DNA of 64,000 nucleotides from positions 2,413,001 through 2,477,000 of the forward strand of contig NZ_CP009571.1 of the NCBI RefSeq assembly GCF_000764535.1, written 5' to 3'. This DNA is from Sphingomonas taxi (GTDB lineage: Bacteria > Pseudomonadota > Alphaproteobacteria > Sphingomonadales > Sphingomonadaceae). The notes below the pieces were generated by a model. It saw only the letters and a program-made list of their open reading frames with translations, searched no databases and was not told where the DNA came from. The position numbers and the translations under genes were made by a program. Positions 28,739 to 36,710 of this stretch are shown piece by piece (positions within the stretch are counted from its first letter, which is position 1; the number at the start of each line of letters is the position of its first letter).

Positions 28739-29348
28739 GGATTGCGTCCTGGTGCTGCTCGCCGCGGGGCGGTCGCGCCGGATGGGCGATATCGGCAGCA
28801 AGCTCGACGCGCCGTTCCTCGGCCGCCCGCTCGGGCTGCACGTCGCGGTGGCGCTCGAGGACATGCCGTTCCGCGAGCGCGTCGCCGTGGTCGGCCGCGC
28901 CGAATGCGATTATGCCGCGCACGGCTTCACGATCGTGCGCAACGACGACCCCGATCAGGGGCTCAGCCGGTCGCTGGCGCTCGGCGTCGACTGCGCGCGC
29001 GCGCGCGGCGTCAAGGCGGTGGTGGTGGCGCTCGCCGACATGCCGCGGGTGACCGCGACGCACATCTATCAGTTGCTCGACGCCGCCGACGACGAGAATG
29101 CCATCGTCGCGTCGAGCGACGGCCGCGCCCCCAAGCCGCCCGCGGTGTTCGGCGCGGGCCGGTTCGACGCCCTCGTGGGGCTGGAGGGCGATGCCGGCGC
29201 GCGCGAGATGGTGCGCGCGGGCAAACACGTCGTGACGACCCCCGCCGAGCTGATCGACGTCGACACGCCCGAGGAACTGGAGCGCCTGCGCGAACTGGTC
29301 GGCGCACCGGAAGCCTATACCCGGCGTGGCCGTCAGTCGGTCGGCTGA
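28725..29348 (+). CDS. mocA: MocA-type molybdenum cofactor cytidylyltransferase
   Basis: This 207-residue nucleotidyltransferase of the MobA/MocA family converts Mo-molybdopterin to the cytosine dinucleotide form used by xanthine/aldehyde oxidase-type enzymes. It shows LLAAGRSRRMG near the start with the downstream lysine in GSKLDAPFLGRPL, LADMPRVTATHI, and the PPAVFG motif. The gene overlaps xdhC by 14 bases. The symbol rests on the operon context; a MobA-like enzyme for another cofactor is unlikely here. Confidence 0.85.
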   Translation: MIAAEDCVLVLLAAGRSRRMGDIGSKLDAPFLGRPLGLHVAVALEDMPFRERVAVVGRAECDYAAHGFTIVRNDDPDQGLSRSLALGVDCARARGVKAVVVALADMPRVTATHIYQLLDAADDENAIVASSDGRAPKPPAVFGAGRFDALVGLEGDAGAREMVRAGKHVVTTPAELIDVDTPEELERLRELVGAPEAYTRRGRQSVG

Positions 29349-29374
29349 CGCCGCCCCGTCGTCATCCCCCCTAT

Positions 29375-29466
29375 GTCATCCCCGCGCAGGCGGGGATCCA
29401 TACGCGCAGGCCGGGCGGCTCCTGCGCCGCGTCAGCGTCTATGGATCCCCGCCTTCGCGGGGATGA
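29375..29466. repeat. GTCATCCCCGCGCAGGCGGGGATCC-type repeat, copy 2
   Basis: This matches the unit at 20107, with outward hairpins GTCATCCCCGCGCAGGCGGGGATCC and GGATCCCCGCCTTCGCGGGGATGAC. It takes up part of the 333-base gap between mocA and the ABC permease gene. The rest of the gap holds the terminator at 29613 and nothing else recognisable. Confidence 0.78.
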
Positions 29467-29612
29467 CGAAAAGGGGTCGGAGGTCACCGCCCACCGCATC
29501 GGGCGGCAACCAGACACGTTCGCCATCCGACGGAACATCGCCCCGGTCGGAGTCTGTCCTACACCCCCGCGGCCCTGCTAGACGCCGAATCCGCGCTCTT
29601 TCTCATCGGTGC

Positions 29613-29644
29613 AAAAACGGAAACGATAGGAGACGATCGTTTCC
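29613..29644 (-). terminator. intrinsic terminator of the ABC exporter operon
   Basis: On the minus strand a perfect nine-base stem (GGAAACGAT pairing with ATCGTTTCC, eight-base loop) is followed after one base by five T residues. It begins 38 bases after the permease stop codon. The geometry is that of a Rho-independent terminator. Confidence 0.7.
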
Positions 29645-29681
29645 ATTCAGGTGTCCATCTTGTCCACGTTCGGCGCCTAAG

Positions 29682-30887
29682 TCATTCATGCCGCAGCGCA
29701 TCGATCGGATTGAGCGCCGCCGCGCGTCGCGCCGGAAAATAGCCGAACACCACCCCGATCACCGCCGAGATCGCGAAGGCGATGATGTTGATCTGCGGAT
29801 CGAACGTCCACGGCACCTGCATCAGCGGCACCAGCGCGAGGATCACCCCCTGCGCGATCACCAGCCCGATGATCCCGCCGAGGCACGACAGCGCCACCGC
29901 CTCGACGAGGAACTGGAGCAGCACCTCGCGCGCGACCGCGCCGATCGCGAGGCGGATGCCGATCTCGCGCGTCCGCTCCGTCACCGACACCAGCATGATG
30001 TTCATGATGCCGATGCCGCCGACGACGAGGCTGATCGCCGCCACCGCCGCGACGATGCGCGTCAGCAAGGTCGTCGTGCCGGTCAGCGTGTCGGAAATCT
30101 GCTTGGTGTCGAAGATATTGAAATCGTCGTCGCGCGCCCCGGTGATATGCCGCCGCTCGCGCAGCAGATCGGTGATCGCGCTCTGGACATTGCTCGTCTG
30201 GTAATCGGTGTCGACGCCGACCAGCATCAGCCGCACGTCGCGGTTGCCGGTGAAGCGGCGCTGCACCGTCTTGATCGGCATGACGACGACATCGTCCTGA
30301 TCGCCGAACCCGCCCTGCCCACGCGTGCTGAGCGCACCGATCACGTCGCAGCTCACGTTGCCGAGGCGGATGCGCGCGCCGATCGGGTCGCCACCGCGGA
30401 ACAGGTTCTGGCGCACGGTATTGCCGATCAGACACACCGCCTTGCCCGCCTCCTGTTCGGCCGGCGTCCAGTAGCGGCCCGACACCAAAGGCCAGGGCTG
30501 GACGGTGAGGAAGGCGCTGGTGGTGCCGTTGATCGTCGTCGACCAGTTGGCGCCCTCGTAGATCGCGGTGGCCGAGGCGCTCGCCTGCGGCGCGACCGCG
30601 GTGACGCCGGCGATCTGGTTGGCGATCGCCTCGACGTCCTCGGGCTTGAAATTGGGCGGCTGCGGGCCGCCGCCGCCGCGGCCGAAGCCCTGGCCGGGAC
30701 GGATCTGGAGGATGTTGCTGCCGAGCGCGGAAATCTGCTGCTGCACCGCGGCGGTGGTCGCCTTGCCCAGCGTCACCATCGTCACGACCGCGCCGACGCC
30801 GATGACGATGCCGAGGATGGTCAGGAACGAGCGCAGCAGATGCCGCCGGATCGACCGCAGCGCGAGGATGAGCGTGGTGCCGAGCAT
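29682..30887 (-). CDS. MacB-type ABC transporter permease
   Basis: This 401-residue permease has the MacB/FtsX topology: one N-terminal helix (near 17-40), a large periplasmic domain (about 45-270) and three C-terminal helices ending in PARRAAALNPIDALR, the standard FtsX-family tail. In E. coli MacB the ATPase is fused to this part; here it is a separate gene immediately upstream with no gap. It probably drives export through the adaptor and outer-membrane channel encoded in the same operon. Substrate (macrolide, peptide or heme-like) unknown. Confidence 0.92.
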   Translation of the reverse strand: MLGTTLILALRSIRRHLLRSFLTILGIVIGVGAVVTMVTLGKATTAAVQQQISALGSNILQIRPGQGFGRGGGGPQPPNFKPEDVEAIANQIAGVTAVAPQASASATAIYEGANWSTTINGTTSAFLTVQPWPLVSGRYWTPAEQEAGKAVCLIGNTVRQNLFRGGDPIGARIRLGNVSCDVIGALSTRGQGGFGDQDDVVVMPIKTVQRRFTGNRDVRLMLVGVDTDYQTSNVQSAITDLLRERRHITGARDDDFNIFDTKQISDTLTGTTTLLTRIVAAVAAISLVVGGIGIMNIMLVSVTERTREIGIRLAIGAVAREVLLQFLVEAVALSCLGGIIGLVIAQGVILALVPLMQVPWTFDPQINIIAFAISAVIGVVFGYFPARRAAALNPIDALRHE

Positions 30888-31604
30888 CTAGGCCTCCACC
30901 GCCGCGCCCTGCCGGTGCTGCGCCTCGATCTTCTCGACCAGCCCGTCCTTGAAGTGGATCACCGTCCGCGCGAACGCGGCCATATCGGGTTCGTGCGTCA
31001 CCATCAGCACGGTGATGTTGCTCGTCCGGTTGAGATCGGTGAGCAATTCCATGATCTCCACCGAGCGTTCGCTGTCGAGATTGCCGGTCGGCTCGTCGGC
31101 GAGCAGTACGTCGGGCTGGGTGACGATCGCGCGCGCGATCGCGACGCGCTGCTGCTGGCCGCCGGACAGTTCGGCGGGCGTATGGTCCCACCAGCGGTCG
31201 AGCCCGACCTTTTCGAGCGCCGCCATGCCTAGGTCGCGCCGCGTCTTCTTGTCCTCGCCGCGATAGAGCAACGGCAGCTCGACATTCTCGAGCGCGCTGG
31301 TCCGGCTGAGCAGATTGAACCCCTGGAACACGAAGCCGAGGTAGCGGCGGCGGAGCAAGGCCCGCTGGTCGCGGTCGAGCGTCTGGACGGGATGGCCGCG
31401 GAACAGGAAGGTGCCCGCCGACGGCACGTCGAGACAGCCGAGGATGTTCATCGTCGTCGACTTGCCCGACCCCGACGGCCCCATGACAGCGACGAAATCG
31501 CCCGCCTGGATATCGAGGTCGACGCCCTTCAACGCCTGGAACTGCGTCGCCCCGGTGCCATAGACCTTGGTGACGTCGCGCATCGTGATGATCGGATCAG
31601 GCAC
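30888..31604 (-). CDS. ABC transporter ATP-binding protein (MacB-like)
   Basis: This 238-residue ABC ATPase of the LolD/MacB group has Walker A GPSGSGKST, the Q-loop, signature LSGGQQQRVAIARAI, Walker B VLLADEPTGNLD and the H-loop in VTHEPD. It abuts the permease gene directly. It powers the tripartite exporter encoded by this operon. Confidence 0.95.
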   Translation of the reverse strand: MPDPIITMRDVTKVYGTGATQFQALKGVDLDIQAGDFVAVMGPSGSGKSTTMNILGCLDVPSAGTFLFRGHPVQTLDRDQRALLRRRYLGFVFQGFNLLSRTSALENVELPLLYRGEDKKTRRDLGMAALEKVGLDRWWDHTPAELSGGQQQRVAIARAIVTQPDVLLADEPTGNLDSERSVEIMELLTDLNRTSNITVLMVTHEPDMAAFARTVIHFKDGLVEKIEAQHRQGAAVEA

Positions 31605-31639
31605 GATGCCCTCCCCGCTCCGCGCCCGCCGGGCGGGCG

Positions 31640-33019
31640 TTACTGGCCACCCGCGCCACCCTGCCGGCGCTGGCCGCCGCCGCTGCGCTTGCCCGCACCC
31701 GCGCCCTCGTTACCGCTCGACAACTGACCGGTGATAACCTGCTGACCCGGCTTGAGATTGCCACTCAGCACCTCGGTCATCGTGCCGTTGGTGTCGCCAG
31801 TGGTCACCTGCACGGGCTGCGGCTTGCCCTCGGCGTCCTTGACGTAGATCGTCTGCGACGCCCCGCGGCCGAGCGTCGCGGTGCGCTCGGGCCGGTCGCG
31901 GCGCGGGCGGAAGGTCAGCGAGCCGGCGATACCGCCGCTCGATCCGCCCGCACCCGCCGCGGCAGGCTTGAAGCGCAGCGCCGCATTGGGGACGAGCAGC
32001 ACGTTCTGCCTGTCCGACGTGACGATATCGGCGGTCGCGGTCATCCCCGGACGCAGCTGGAGCGAAGGATTGGCGACGGTCAGGTCGGCGGCATAGCTCA
32101 CCACCTGCCCGGTCGTCGACGTCGTGCTCGTCGTCGTCGAGGTCGAACTCGCCGAGCTGACGGTCAGGTTCGAGCCGAGATCGACGCGCGTGATCGTCGC
32201 CGGAAAGGTGCGGCCGGGAAAGGCGTCGACGGTGAAATTGGCCTTCTGCCCGACCTTGACCTCGCCGACGTCGGCCTCGTCGATCGCGACCTCGAGCTTC
32301 ATCTTGCTGAGGTCCTCGGCGATGACGAACAGCGTCGGCGTGTTGAACGAGGCGGCGACGGTCGCGCCCGGATCGATCTGGCGCGCGAGCACGACGCCGT
32401 TGACCGGCGAGCGGATGATTGCGCGCGCCCGCTGCGTCTGGTTCTGCGCCAGCGCCGCCTGCGCCGCGGCGACGTTCGCCTGCGCGACCTTCAATGCGGC
32501 GACGCTGCGCTGGTAATCGGCGCGGCCGGTCTGGAGCTCGGTCCCCGACGGCACCCGGCCGTTGGACAGCTTGTAGACCTCCTCCAGCCGGGCGAGCTGC
32601 GCGCGGCTTTCGGCGACGGTCGCCTGCGCCTGATTGACCTGCGCCTGGTTGGCGGCGATCTGCGCCTGCTGCTGGCGGATCTGGTCGTCGATCTGTTGCG
32701 GATCGATCAGCGCGAGCGGCTGGCCGGCGCTGACGCGATCGTTGACGTCGACCACCACCTTGGTGACCAGCCCGGAAAGCTGCGACCCGACCGTCACCTG
32801 ATTGGTTGGCGCGAGTTTGCCCGTCGCCGAGACGGTGACGGTGAGGTTGCCGCGTTCGGCCGCCTGCGTCGCATAGCCCGCTTCCGCCTTCGGCCCGAAG
32901 CAGCTCTTGAGCAGCAGCGCGAGCAGCACCACGCCGATCGCGACGAACACCCATTTGATGTAACGCCGCCATGCCGGCACCGGCTTTACGCCGAGAAAGT
33001 CGTCGATCGGTTCGGCCAT
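31640..33019 (-). CDS. MacA-like periplasmic adaptor protein
   Basis: This 459-residue membrane fusion protein has an N-terminal membrane anchor (residues about 21-40), a long alpha-helical hairpin rich in Q, A and E (about 120-205), lipoyl and beta-barrel halves, and a MacA-type C-terminal domain. Unusual features are a Ser/Thr run (SSASSTSTTTSTTSTTG, near 295-315) inside the beta-barrel part and a Gly/Arg-rich tail. It links the ABC permease to the outer-membrane factor. Its ATG overlaps the channel gene's stop codon. Confidence 0.9.
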   Translation of the reverse strand: MAEPIDDFLGVKPVPAWRRYIKWVFVAIGVVLLALLLKSCFGPKAEAGYATQAAERGNLTVTVSATGKLAPTNQVTVGSQLSGLVTKVVVDVNDRVSAGQPLALIDPQQIDDQIRQQQAQIAANQAQVNQAQATVAESRAQLARLEEVYKLSNGRVPSGTELQTGRADYQRSVAALKVAQANVAAAQAALAQNQTQRARAIIRSPVNGVVLARQIDPGATVAASFNTPTLFVIAEDLSKMKLEVAIDEADVGEVKVGQKANFTVDAFPGRTFPATITRVDLGSNLTVSSASSTSTTTSTTSTTGQVVSYAADLTVANPSLQLRPGMTATADIVTSDRQNVLLVPNAALRFKPAAAGAGGSSGGIAGSLTFRPRRDRPERTATLGRGASQTIYVKDAEGKPQPVQVTTGDTNGTMTEVLSGNLKPGQQVITGQLSSGNEGAGAGKRSGGGQRRQGGAGGQ

Positions 33020-34494
33020 CAGCGGGTCTCTGACACGGGAGTTCGGGATGCGCGCTCGGGCGCCTGCGGGACGACGCTCGCGTCCCAGCCGCCGCCGAGC
33101 GCATTGTAGAGCGAGACCAGCGCGGTCGCCTGATCGGATCGCGCCGACGTCAGGCCGTTCTGCGCGGAGAGCAGCGCCGCCTCCTGCTGGTTGAGCGTCG
33201 TGAAATCGGTGAGGCGGCTGCGATACTGGCTGCGCGCGAGGATCGCCGAGGCATTGGCGGCGTCATAGGCGATGCGGAACTGCGTCTCGCGCTGGCGCGC
33301 GGCATCGAGCGCGACGATCGCATTCTCGATATCCTCGAGCGCGGTCAGCACGGTGCCGCGATAGGCAGCGAGCGCGGCGTCGGCCGCCGCCTCGTTCGAG
33401 CGGACCTGGCTGCGCAGCCGGCCGCCGTTGAAGATCGCCTGCGTCAGCCCGGCGAACAGGCTGCCGGTGATTGCATCGCCGAGGCTGCCGATGCCGGTCG
33501 CATTGGTGTTGATATTGCCGCTGATCGCCAGCGCCGGATAGAGCTGCGCCTTGGCGACGCCGATCTGCGCGGTCGCCGACGCCAGCGAACGCTCCGCCGC
33601 GCGCACGTCGGGCCGGCGGCGCAGTGCATCGGCGGGGATGCCGACGCCGACCGTCGCGGGGCCGCGCGGGATCGGCCTCGCCGCCGCCAGGGCGCTGCGC
33701 AGCGCACCCGGCGCCTGCCCGGTCAGCACGCCGAGCCGCGCGACCGCGGCGGCATATTGCTGCTCGATCTGCGGCACGGTGGCGGCAGTCTGCGCGCGCT
33801 GGCTGCGCGCCTGCTCGACGTCGACCGACGAGACCAGCCCGGCCTGGACGCGAAACCCAGCGATCTCCAGATTGTCGTCTTGAATGGCGAGGCTGGCGCG
33901 GGCATTGGCGAGCTGCGCCTGATAGGCGCGGGCGAGCACGTAATTGGTCGCCACCTCGCTTTCGACGGTGAGCAGCGTCGTCGCATAGTCGAAGCCGCTC
34001 GCCTCATATTGCGCGCGCGTCGCCTCGACGGTGCGGCGCACCTCGCCGAACAGGCCGAGCTGATAGCTCGCCGACAGGCCGGCGGAGAAGCTGTTGGTGC
34101 CGCCGCCGCCGGTGTCGACCACGGTGCCGTCGGGCAAAGTGAACGAACGGCCGCCGCCGCGCAGATTCTCGTTACGCTGATAGCCCGCCGAACCGGACAG
34201 CGTCGGCAGCAGCGAGGCACGGCTCTGCACCAGCGATTCGCGTGCCTGCCGCAGCCGTGCGATCGCCTGCGCGACATCGGTATTGGCGAGCCGTGCCTGG
34301 TCGACGAGCTGGCCGAGCACCGGATCGTCGAAGTTCGACCACCAGCGGGTAAGGTCCTCGGCGGTCTGCTGCGCCGGCACCGAATAGGCATCGGGCACGC
34401 CGAGATCCGCGGCGCTCTTCGGGTGATAATCGGGGCCGACGGTACAGCCGGCCAGCGCGGCGGTCACGAGCAACAGGACGGGAACACGGGCCAT
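33019..34494 (-). CDS. outer membrane efflux factor (NodT/OprM family lipoprotein)
   Basis: This 491-residue TolC-superfamily channel has a lipoprotein signal with lipobox LAGC and the family opening CTVGPDYHPK, then WWSNFDDPVLGQLVDQA and two long coiled-coil repeats ending in the usual SLYNALGGGWDAS. ATG 34494 gives the proper signal peptide; the longer start has no such sequence. It is the first gene of the four-gene exporter operon, followed by adaptor, ATPase and permease. Confidence 0.92.
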   Translation of the reverse strand: MARVPVLLLVTAALAGCTVGPDYHPKSAADLGVPDAYSVPAQQTAEDLTRWWSNFDDPVLGQLVDQARLANTDVAQAIARLRQARESLVQSRASLLPTLSGSAGYQRNENLRGGGRSFTLPDGTVVDTGGGGTNSFSAGLSASYQLGLFGEVRRTVEATRAQYEASGFDYATTLLTVESEVATNYVLARAYQAQLANARASLAIQDDNLEIAGFRVQAGLVSSVDVEQARSQRAQTAATVPQIEQQYAAAVARLGVLTGQAPGALRSALAAARPIPRGPATVGVGIPADALRRRPDVRAAERSLASATAQIGVAKAQLYPALAISGNINTNATGIGSLGDAITGSLFAGLTQAIFNGGRLRSQVRSNEAAADAALAAYRGTVLTALEDIENAIVALDAARQRETQFRIAYDAANASAILARSQYRSRLTDFTTLNQQEAALLSAQNGLTSARSDQATALVSLYNALGGGWDASVVPQAPERASRTPVSETR

Positions 34495-34587
34495 CGCCGT
34501 ATCGTGTGGCCAACACACTGCGGCGTCCAGCCTTTTTGTGTCGCAATGTGTGTCGCCGGAATGTCCGCGCGGACACATGCGCGCGCC

Positions 34588-35370
34588 CTACCGGCCGGTG
34601 AAGACCGGCTTGCGCTTCTCGAGGAAGGCGATGCCGCCCTCGTGCGAATCCGCCGAGCCGCGCGCCTGCCGCTGCGCATCCGCCTCGGCAGCGAGCGCGC
34701 TCGCATAATCGCTTTCCAGCGCCCGCCCGAGCGCACGTCGCATCAGTCCGATCGCACGCGTCGGCCCCGCCGCGAGCCGCGTCGCCAGCGCCAGCGCCTC
34801 GGCGTCGAGCGCGTCGTCGGCGACGACCTTGTGGATCATTCCCCAGTCGAGCGCCTTCGCGGCGGGGACGCGCTCGCCGAGCAGCATCATCTCGGTGGCG
34901 CGGGCGCGGCCGATCAGCCGCGGCAGCATCCAGGTCGCGCCGCCATCGGGAATGAGGCCGATGTTGACGAAGGCCTGGAGGAAATAGGCGGTATCGCTCG
35001 CGACGCAGAAATCGGCAGCGAGCGCGAGGCTGCACCCGATCCCCGCGGCGGGGCCGCGCACCGCGCTGACCACCGGCACCGCGAGGTCGAAAAGCGCCGC
35101 GATCGTCGGATTGTAATGGTCGGTGAGCGCCGCATGGGTCGCCTCACCGGGATTGTCGCCGCCGAGCGCACCGCCGGCGACGTCGGCGCCGGAGCAGAAC
35201 GCCCGCCCCGCCCCGGCGATCAGCACCGCGCGCGCGCCGCCGAGATCGCCGAGCGCCTCGCGCAATTCGTCGAACAGCGCCGGCGGTGCGGCGTTGAGGC
35301 GGTCGGGACGATTGAGGGTGAGGACGCGGACGTCACCGTGCGACTCGGCCAGGATATGCTGGTAGGTCAT
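34588..35370 (-). CDS. enoyl-CoA hydratase/isomerase, PaaG-like
   Basis: This 260-residue crotonase-fold enzyme has the oxyanion-hole motifs GAGRAFCSGADVAG and RGPAAGIGCSLALA. The segment NIGLIPDGGATWMLPRLIGRARA is close to E. coli PaaG, which isomerises the epoxide of phenylacetyl-CoA. Other phenylacetate genes are not in the window, so the identity as PaaG is not proven. The ATG at 35370 has a GGAGAGGGG ribosome-binding site. The 167 bases upstream of it, to the VWA gene, hold no gene. Confidence 0.85.
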   Translation of the reverse strand: MTYQHILAESHGDVRVLTLNRPDRLNAAPPALFDELREALGDLGGARAVLIAGAGRAFCSGADVAGGALGGDNPGEATHAALTDHYNPTIAALFDLAVPVVSAVRGPAAGIGCSLALAADFCVASDTAYFLQAFVNIGLIPDGGATWMLPRLIGRARATEMMLLGERVPAAKALDWGMIHKVVADDALDAEALALATRLAAGPTRAIGLMRRALGRALESDYASALAAEADAQRQARGSADSHEGGIAFLEKRKPVFTGR

Positions 35371-35537
35371 GTTGCGCCCCTCTCCTGCCGTCGTACCGAT
35401 CTTCCCGGCACCGGCCTCGTTAACCGCGACCGCTACCCGGCATCGGCGAGCGTGGCAATGCGTCGGCCGGTACGGTCGAAACACTCCGGCCCCGGCGCCC
35501 TGATGCGCGACGCAACGTCATTTGGACGCGGTGGCCA

Positions 35538-36710
35538 TCACGCATCCGAACGCACCAGCTTGATATCGCGGTCGGCTGCCCAGCCATGGACGTCCTCACG
35601 ACGAAGGGCAGTGCTCATCAGTTCGGGAAACTGGTCGGGCGTACAGGCGAACACGGGAATGCCCAGCGCCGCCACCTGCGCCGCAAGGGCGGGGTCATAG
35701 GACGGGCGGCCACTGTCGGTCAGTGCGAGGAGCACGATGACGTTGACGCCCGATATCGCAAGCCGCGCGAGCCGATCGACCAGCGCATCGGCATCGCCGC
35801 CCTCGTACAGGTCGGTGATCAATACGAGATGCGCCTTTGCCGGCCGCTCGATGCGATCCTCGCAATATGCGACGGCACGGTTGATGTCGGTGCCCCCGCC
35901 GAGTTGGACGCCGAACAGCACCTCGACCGGATCCGCCAGTTCCTCGGTCAGGTCGACGATCGCCGTGTCGAAGCAGACGAGCCGCGTGGCGACGACCGGC
36001 AGCGACGCCATGACCGCGGCGAAGATCGAGGCGTAGACGACCGAGGTCGCCATCGAGCCCGACTGGTCGACGCACAGGATGACCTCGTCCAGATCGACGA
36101 TGCGCCGCTGCCGGCGCACGAAACCGATCAGTCGCTCCGGCACCACCGTCCGATGCATGGGCTGATAGGTTGCGAGATTGGCGTGGATCGTGCGCGGCCA
36201 GTCAATATCGGCGAAACGCGGCCGGTTGGTCCTGCGCGAGCGGTCGAGTGCGCCACGGATCGCGTTCGCCGTGCGCGTCTCCAGCAGCGTCATGAGTTCC
36301 GCGACGACCTTCGCGATCACCGCCCGTGCGGTGTCCCTGGTCCTGTCCGGCATCACGCCGCGCAGCGCGACCAGATCGGCGACAAGCCCGACATCGGCCT
36401 CGACGGTCGCCAGAAACTCGGGTTCGAGCAACATCTGGCGCAGCCCCTTGCGTTCGAACGCATCCTTCTGGATCACCTGAACAACCGGCGTGGGGAAGAA
36501 TTGGCGGATGTCGCCGAGCCATTTGGCGACGCGCGGCGCCGACCCACCGAGCCCGCCCCGGCCCTTCCTGCCGTCCTCGCCATCACCATAAAGCGCGGAC
36601 AATGCGTCGGATAGGCGGCGATCGCTTTCGGACAGCGGCGATGCCCCGTCCCCACCGTCCTCGATACCCAAAGCCAGCATCCAGCGGCGGTGACGTTCGT
36701 CCTCGCTCAT
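35538..36710 (-). CDS. VWA-domain protein, last gene of the MoxR/VWA operon
   Basis: This 390-residue protein has a C-terminal von Willebrand A domain with a complete metal-ion site: D215-Q-S217-G-S219, T274 in GGGTD, and D300 in LITDLY. The N-terminal half is helical and acidic near residues 15-50, with no known domain. VWA proteins of this type normally act as substrate adaptors for MoxR ATPases. The start codon overlaps the stop of the DUF5682 gene (ATGA), so the operon is translationally coupled. No signal peptide or membrane helix is seen. Confidence 0.9.
   Translation of the reverse strand: MSEDERHRRWMLALGIEDGGDGASPLSESDRRLSDALSALYGDGEDGRKGRGGLGGSAPRVAKWLGDIRQFFPTPVVQVIQKDAFERKGLRQMLLEPEFLATVEADVGLVADLVALRGVMPDRTRDTARAVIAKVVAELMTLLETRTANAIRGALDRSRRTNRPRFADIDWPRTIHANLATYQPMHRTVVPERLIGFVRRQRRIVDLDEVILCVDQSGSMATSVVYASIFAAVMASLPVVATRLVCFDTAIVDLTEELADPVEVLFGVQLGGGTDINRAVAYCEDRIERPAKAHLVLITDLYEGGDADALVDRLARLAISGVNVIVLLALTDSGRPSYDPALAAQVAALGIPVFACTPDQFPELMSTALRREDVHGWAADRDIKLVRSDA

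Noticed and set aside
35371..35537. Second attachment site for an island at the far end of the five-gene operon
   Set aside because: I looked for a copy of the tRNA-Arg tail (TGGATTCGAACCAGT) between the VWA and PaaG-like genes and found none; no integrase is in the window.
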